A stretch of 64,000 nt of DNA from an uncultured Eubacteriales bacterium (GTDB lineage: Bacteria; Bacillota; Clostridia; Oscillospirales; Oscillospiraceae), in NCBI GenBank assembly GCA_900079765.1, contig LT599017.1:2573766-2637765 (forward strand), in the 5' to 3' direction. Position numbers and translations under genes: made by a program. Shown piece by piece: positions 61,355 to 64,000 of this stretch; positions within the stretch are counted from its first letter, which is position 1; the number at the start of each line of letters is the position of its first letter. The notes under the pieces were generated by a model. That model was not told where the DNA came from and searched no databases. It worked only from the letters and a program-made list of their open reading frames with translations.

Positions 61355-63452
61355 GCTCTGTACCCAGAACCGCGAGCTGTCCTGGCTCCGTTTCAACGAG
61401 CGCGTGCTGGATGAGGCGGATGATCCCGGAGTCCCTTTGCTGGAGCGGCTGAAATTCGTGTCCATCTTTACCAGCAATTTGGATGAGTTTTTTATGATCC
61501 GGGTGGGCAGTCTCTTTGCACTCAGCGAGATGGACGAGAACCACTATGACAACAAGACGGGGATGACTCCGGCAGAGCAGCTGGAGCATATATACGACTA
61601 TGTCCGCCCGCTCTACCGAAAGAAGGACGCAGTATACGCGAAGGTCAAAATGGAGCTGGAGCGGCAAGGCATATATCCGCTGGACTATCGGGAGCTCACT
61701 GCTCACGAGGTTAAGTTTATCAAGGATATTTATAAAACGAGCATCAAGCCGATCTTATCCCCTCAGATCGTGGACCCCCACCACCCCTTCCCACACCTTT
61801 TAAGCAAGGAGCTCTATATCGCAGCGCTCCTTAGGCATAAGAACAGCTTGATCCTAGGTCTGCTGCCCGTCCCGGCGGTGCTGCCCAAGATCACCTACCT
61901 GCCGGGGGATGCGCTGCGCTACATACCGATAGAAAAAATCATCTATGAATTTGCGGGGGATGCCTTCGGAAAATACGAGATTTTGGAAAAGAACTGCATC
62001 TGCGTCACCCGTAACGCCGACATCAGCCTGGACGAGGACGCCTTTGAGGAGTTTGACGATTTCCGTAGCCAGATGAAAAAGCTTCTGCGCAAGCGCAGAA
62101 GCCTTTCTGTGGTGCGGCTGGAAGCCAACTTTCCCATGAGCGAACGGTTTTCAAGCCTTCTCTGCGACCGGCTCCAAATCGAGTCCCGGCAAATTTTTGT
62201 CTCTTACACCGCCCTGAACCTGGGGTATGTCTTTGACATTGCGGACAAGCTCTCCCCTGCGAAAAGGGAACTTCACCTCTACCCCGAGCTCACTCCGCTG
62301 CCCCCGGTGGGCTTGGACCCGAAACAAAGCCTGCTGCGGCAGGTTCGGCAGAAGGACATACTGCTCTGCTACCCTTACAGCAGCATCGACGTCTTCCTCC
62401 AACTCGTTAAGGAGGCCGCAGGGGATAAAATTGTCATCTCCATAAAAATCACTATCTACCGCCTGGCCAAGCGGGCCAAGCTGGTGGACTACCTCTGCAC
62501 TGCCGCGGAAAACGGTAAGGAGGTCACCGTGATCATGGAGCTGCGGGCGCGGTTCGACGAACTAAATAATATCGACTGGTCGGAGAAACTTGAGGAGGCG
62601 GGCTGCAAAATCGTTTACGGCTTTCCCGAGATTAAGGTCCATTCCAAGGTCTGCCTCATCACCCTTAAGGAGAAAAACGGGGTGAGCTACGTCACCCAGG
62701 TGGGTACCGGAAACTACAACGAAAAGACCGCCGGGCTATATACCGACCTGAGCCTCATCACCGCCCGCCCCGACATCGGAGCCGACGCGGCGGAGCTCTT
62801 TAAGAACCTGTTGATTGGCAACGTCGATGGAGAATATAAGTCTCTGCTGGTGGCGCCCGCCTCCTTAAAGGGGCCTATGCTCGGGCTGATCGAGCGGGAG
62901 ATCGCCAAGGGGAAGGATGGGTTCATCTTCATCAAAATCAATTCCCTTACCGACATTGATTTTATCGGGAAACTGGCGGAGGCATCGATGGCGGGTGTAC
63001 GTGTACAACTCATCATCCGGGGCATCTGCTGCCTGCTGCCCGGAGTGCCGGGCAGAACCGACAATGTTACCGTCATCAGCATCGTAGGCCGTTTCTTAGA
63101 GCACTCAAGGGTGTACTGCTTTGGCACGGGAGAGGATCCGCAGCTTTACATCTCCTCCGCCGACCTGATGACGCGGAATACCGAACGGCGTATTGAGGTG
63201 GCCTGCCCAGTCCTGGACCAGGAGCTCAAGCAGCAAATCCTCCAGCTCTTGGAGGCTATATGGTACGACAACGTCAAGGCGCGGGTCCTGTGCCCAGATG
63301 GAAACTATGTCAAAAAAATCGACAACAGCTCACCGGTGGACTCCCAGATGTACTGCGCCCAGTGGTTTGCTGAGTACGGCGCAAAGACTGCACCCAAAGA
63401 CTCCCTTTGGCACAGGGTCCTTCGCCGCCTCTCAGCCCTTGTCTTCTCTTAG
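61314..63452 (+). CDS. ppk: Polyphosphate kinase 1
   Basis: The 712-residue protein has the four-domain Ppk1 layout: NRELSWLRFNERVLDEA near the start, and FTSNLDEFFMIRVGSL, then two phospholipase D-like catalytic domains. The phosphorylated histidine is in PEIKVHSKVCLI (near 442) and the second in FLEHSRVYCFG (near 596). It makes polyphosphate from ATP. ATG 61314 with GGAGGAG seven bases upstream is used. Ppk and Ppx together set the polyphosphate level, and PhoH and Pst link this to phosphate supply. Confidence 0.96.
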   Translation: MPETIILERPAANELCTQNRELSWLRFNERVLDEADDPGVPLLERLKFVSIFTSNLDEFFMIRVGSLFALSEMDENHYDNKTGMTPAEQLEHIYDYVRPLYRKKDAVYAKVKMELERQGIYPLDYRELTAHEVKFIKDIYKTSIKPILSPQIVDPHHPFPHLLSKELYIAALLRHKNSLILGLLPVPAVLPKITYLPGDALRYIPIEKIIYEFAGDAFGKYEILEKNCICVTRNADISLDEDAFEEFDDFRSQMKKLLRKRRSLSVVRLEANFPMSERFSSLLCDRLQIESRQIFVSYTALNLGYVFDIADKLSPAKRELHLYPELTPLPPVGLDPKQSLLRQVRQKDILLCYPYSSIDVFLQLVKEAAGDKIVISIKITIYRLAKRAKLVDYLCTAAENGKEVTVIMELRARFDELNNIDWSEKLEEAGCKIVYGFPEIKVHSKVCLITLKEKNGVSYVTQVGTGNYNEKTAGLYTDLSLITARPDIGADAAELFKNLLIGNVDGEYKSLLVAPASLKGPMLGLIEREIAKGKDGFIFIKINSLTDIDFIGKLAEASMAGVRVQLIIRGICCLLPGVPGRTDNVTVISIVGRFLEHSRVYCFGTGEDPQLYISSADLMTRNTERRIEVACPVLDQELKQQILQLLEAIWYDNVKARVLCPDGNYVKKIDNSSPVDSQMYCAQWFAEYGAKTAPKDSLWHRVLRRLSALVFS

Positions 63453-63699
63453 CCTATCTTGGTACGCCAGAAGGGACTCGGCAAAATATCCTCCGCAAGT
63501 GCGGCCTCTCAAGTATTTTGATCCGAAGGCCAAAAACTTGATATCAGGCAGATTAATTTCAACCGAGCAGATAAAAGAAACTGGGTGGAGGCGACAAAGG
63601 CGAGGGCTTTAATCACAAGCTTTTTCCATTGGAAAATAGATTTTTCAGGTCCAAATATAATCGGCTTATCTATCACATGGGAATAGCTTTACGAGGATC
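63453..63699. other. Gap without a recognised feature
   Basis: About 250 bases between ppk and the convergent SIMPL gene show no gene and no strong T-tailed hairpin. Confidence 0.4.
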
Positions 63700-64000
63700 T
63701 TATCCCAGCGCGTAATGAAGCTTTACGGAAATAAACATGGTTTTTTCGCGCGACCAGGTATTGAAGGCACCACCAGCGATATAAGAATCGGTAGCCGAAT
63801 TTTGCGCGGTAATTTGAAAAGTACCCAACGTTGCGCTTAGCAGTTTAAGCACCTTTCCACCCGCCTGTTCCGCCATAATGTCTATGCGTGCCTTGGCGTC
63901 CTTGGTAGCGGCATCAATCAGTTCCAGTTTTAGCTCGCCAAGCTTGGTATAATAATATTCGGGAGCCTCCGAGAGAAAATTAACGCCCGAACCGATCAGC
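63700..64000 (-). CDS. SIMPL-domain protein (DUF541/YggE type), C-terminal part
   Basis: The minus-strand frame enters from the right edge and stops with TAA at 63700-63702. About 99 residues are visible: VNFLSEAPEYYYTKLGELKL, DAATKDAKARIDIMAEQAGGKVLKL, GTFQITAQNS and a final FISVKLHYALG. The order EYYYTKL-AATKDAKARAxxxA-G-GxL matches the C-terminal half of SIMPL proteins (YggE-like periplasmic or membrane proteins linked to oxidative stress). The N-terminus lies outside the window. Confidence 0.8.
   Translation of the reverse strand, partial: LIGSGVNFLSEAPEYYYTKLGELKLELIDAATKDAKARIDIMAEQAGGKVLKLLSATLGTFQITAQNSATDSYIAGGAFNTWSREKTMFISVKLHYALG

Overview
The window looks like a chromosomal segment of a GC-rich, spore-forming Firmicute of class Clostridia, most likely the Oscillospirales (Flavonifractor/Intestinimonas-like). 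This is inferred from the GerA-type germination operon, type III glutamine synthetase, FabT/FabK-type fatty acid synthesis, DUF3842 and DUF4317 proteins, a NiCo riboswitch and SLH surface proteins. No rRNA, tRNA, CRISPR array, insertion sequence or phage gene was recognised. Start codons were chosen from ribosome binding sites, so several genes are shorter than their maximal reading frames.

Layout. 1-3.2 kb: a truncated lipoprotein gene, an ECF transporter S component behind a structured leader, and a DUF3842/kinase pair. 3.3-7.5 kb: a germinant receptor operon in the order gerAA-gerAC-gerAB-small membrane protein. 7.5-15 kb: a nitrogen block. glnA, an ANTAR regulator and pyrG run leftward; asnA and glnN run rightward. 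Both transcripts begin with a consensus promoter followed at once by an intrinsic terminator. In both, the 5' arm of the terminator is also the loop and 3' arm of a small hexaloop hairpin of ANTAR type. 15.1-17.9 kb: a NiCo riboswitch and a P-type ATPase. 18-24.2 kb: a mannitol-type PTS operon (EIICB, BglG/MtlR-like activator, EIIA, PfkB kinase, zinc dehydrogenase). 24.6-32.4 kb: mostly single genes, partly AT-rich (XRE-membrane protein, PAP2, VOC, TIGR04076, diguanylate cyclase, zinc ribbon, ferritin-like protein, GNAT).

32.5-42.1 kb is one leftward fatty acid operon: fabT-fabH-acpP-fabK-fabD-fabG-fabF-accB-fabZ-accC-accD-accA. It starts at a promoter with a FabT-like operator. Next come bioY and, divergently, birA; these supply and attach the biotin needed by AccB. 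Two duplicated tiny membrane proteins and a FabK-like flavin oxidoreductase follow.

46-63.5 kb is a phosphate block. A leftward pstS-pstC-pstA-pstB operon runs on into fetA and a fetB copy broken by an in-frame stop. The operon is preceded by a 27-codon reading frame and Pho-box-like repeats. A 2275-residue secreted protein (three lamin-tail domains, a calcineurin-like phosphoesterase, three SLH repeats) lies between pst and a rightward phoH-ppx-ppk operon. TTTACA-type repeats stand before all three transcription units, suggesting a shared Pho regulon. The right edge cuts a SIMPL-domain gene.
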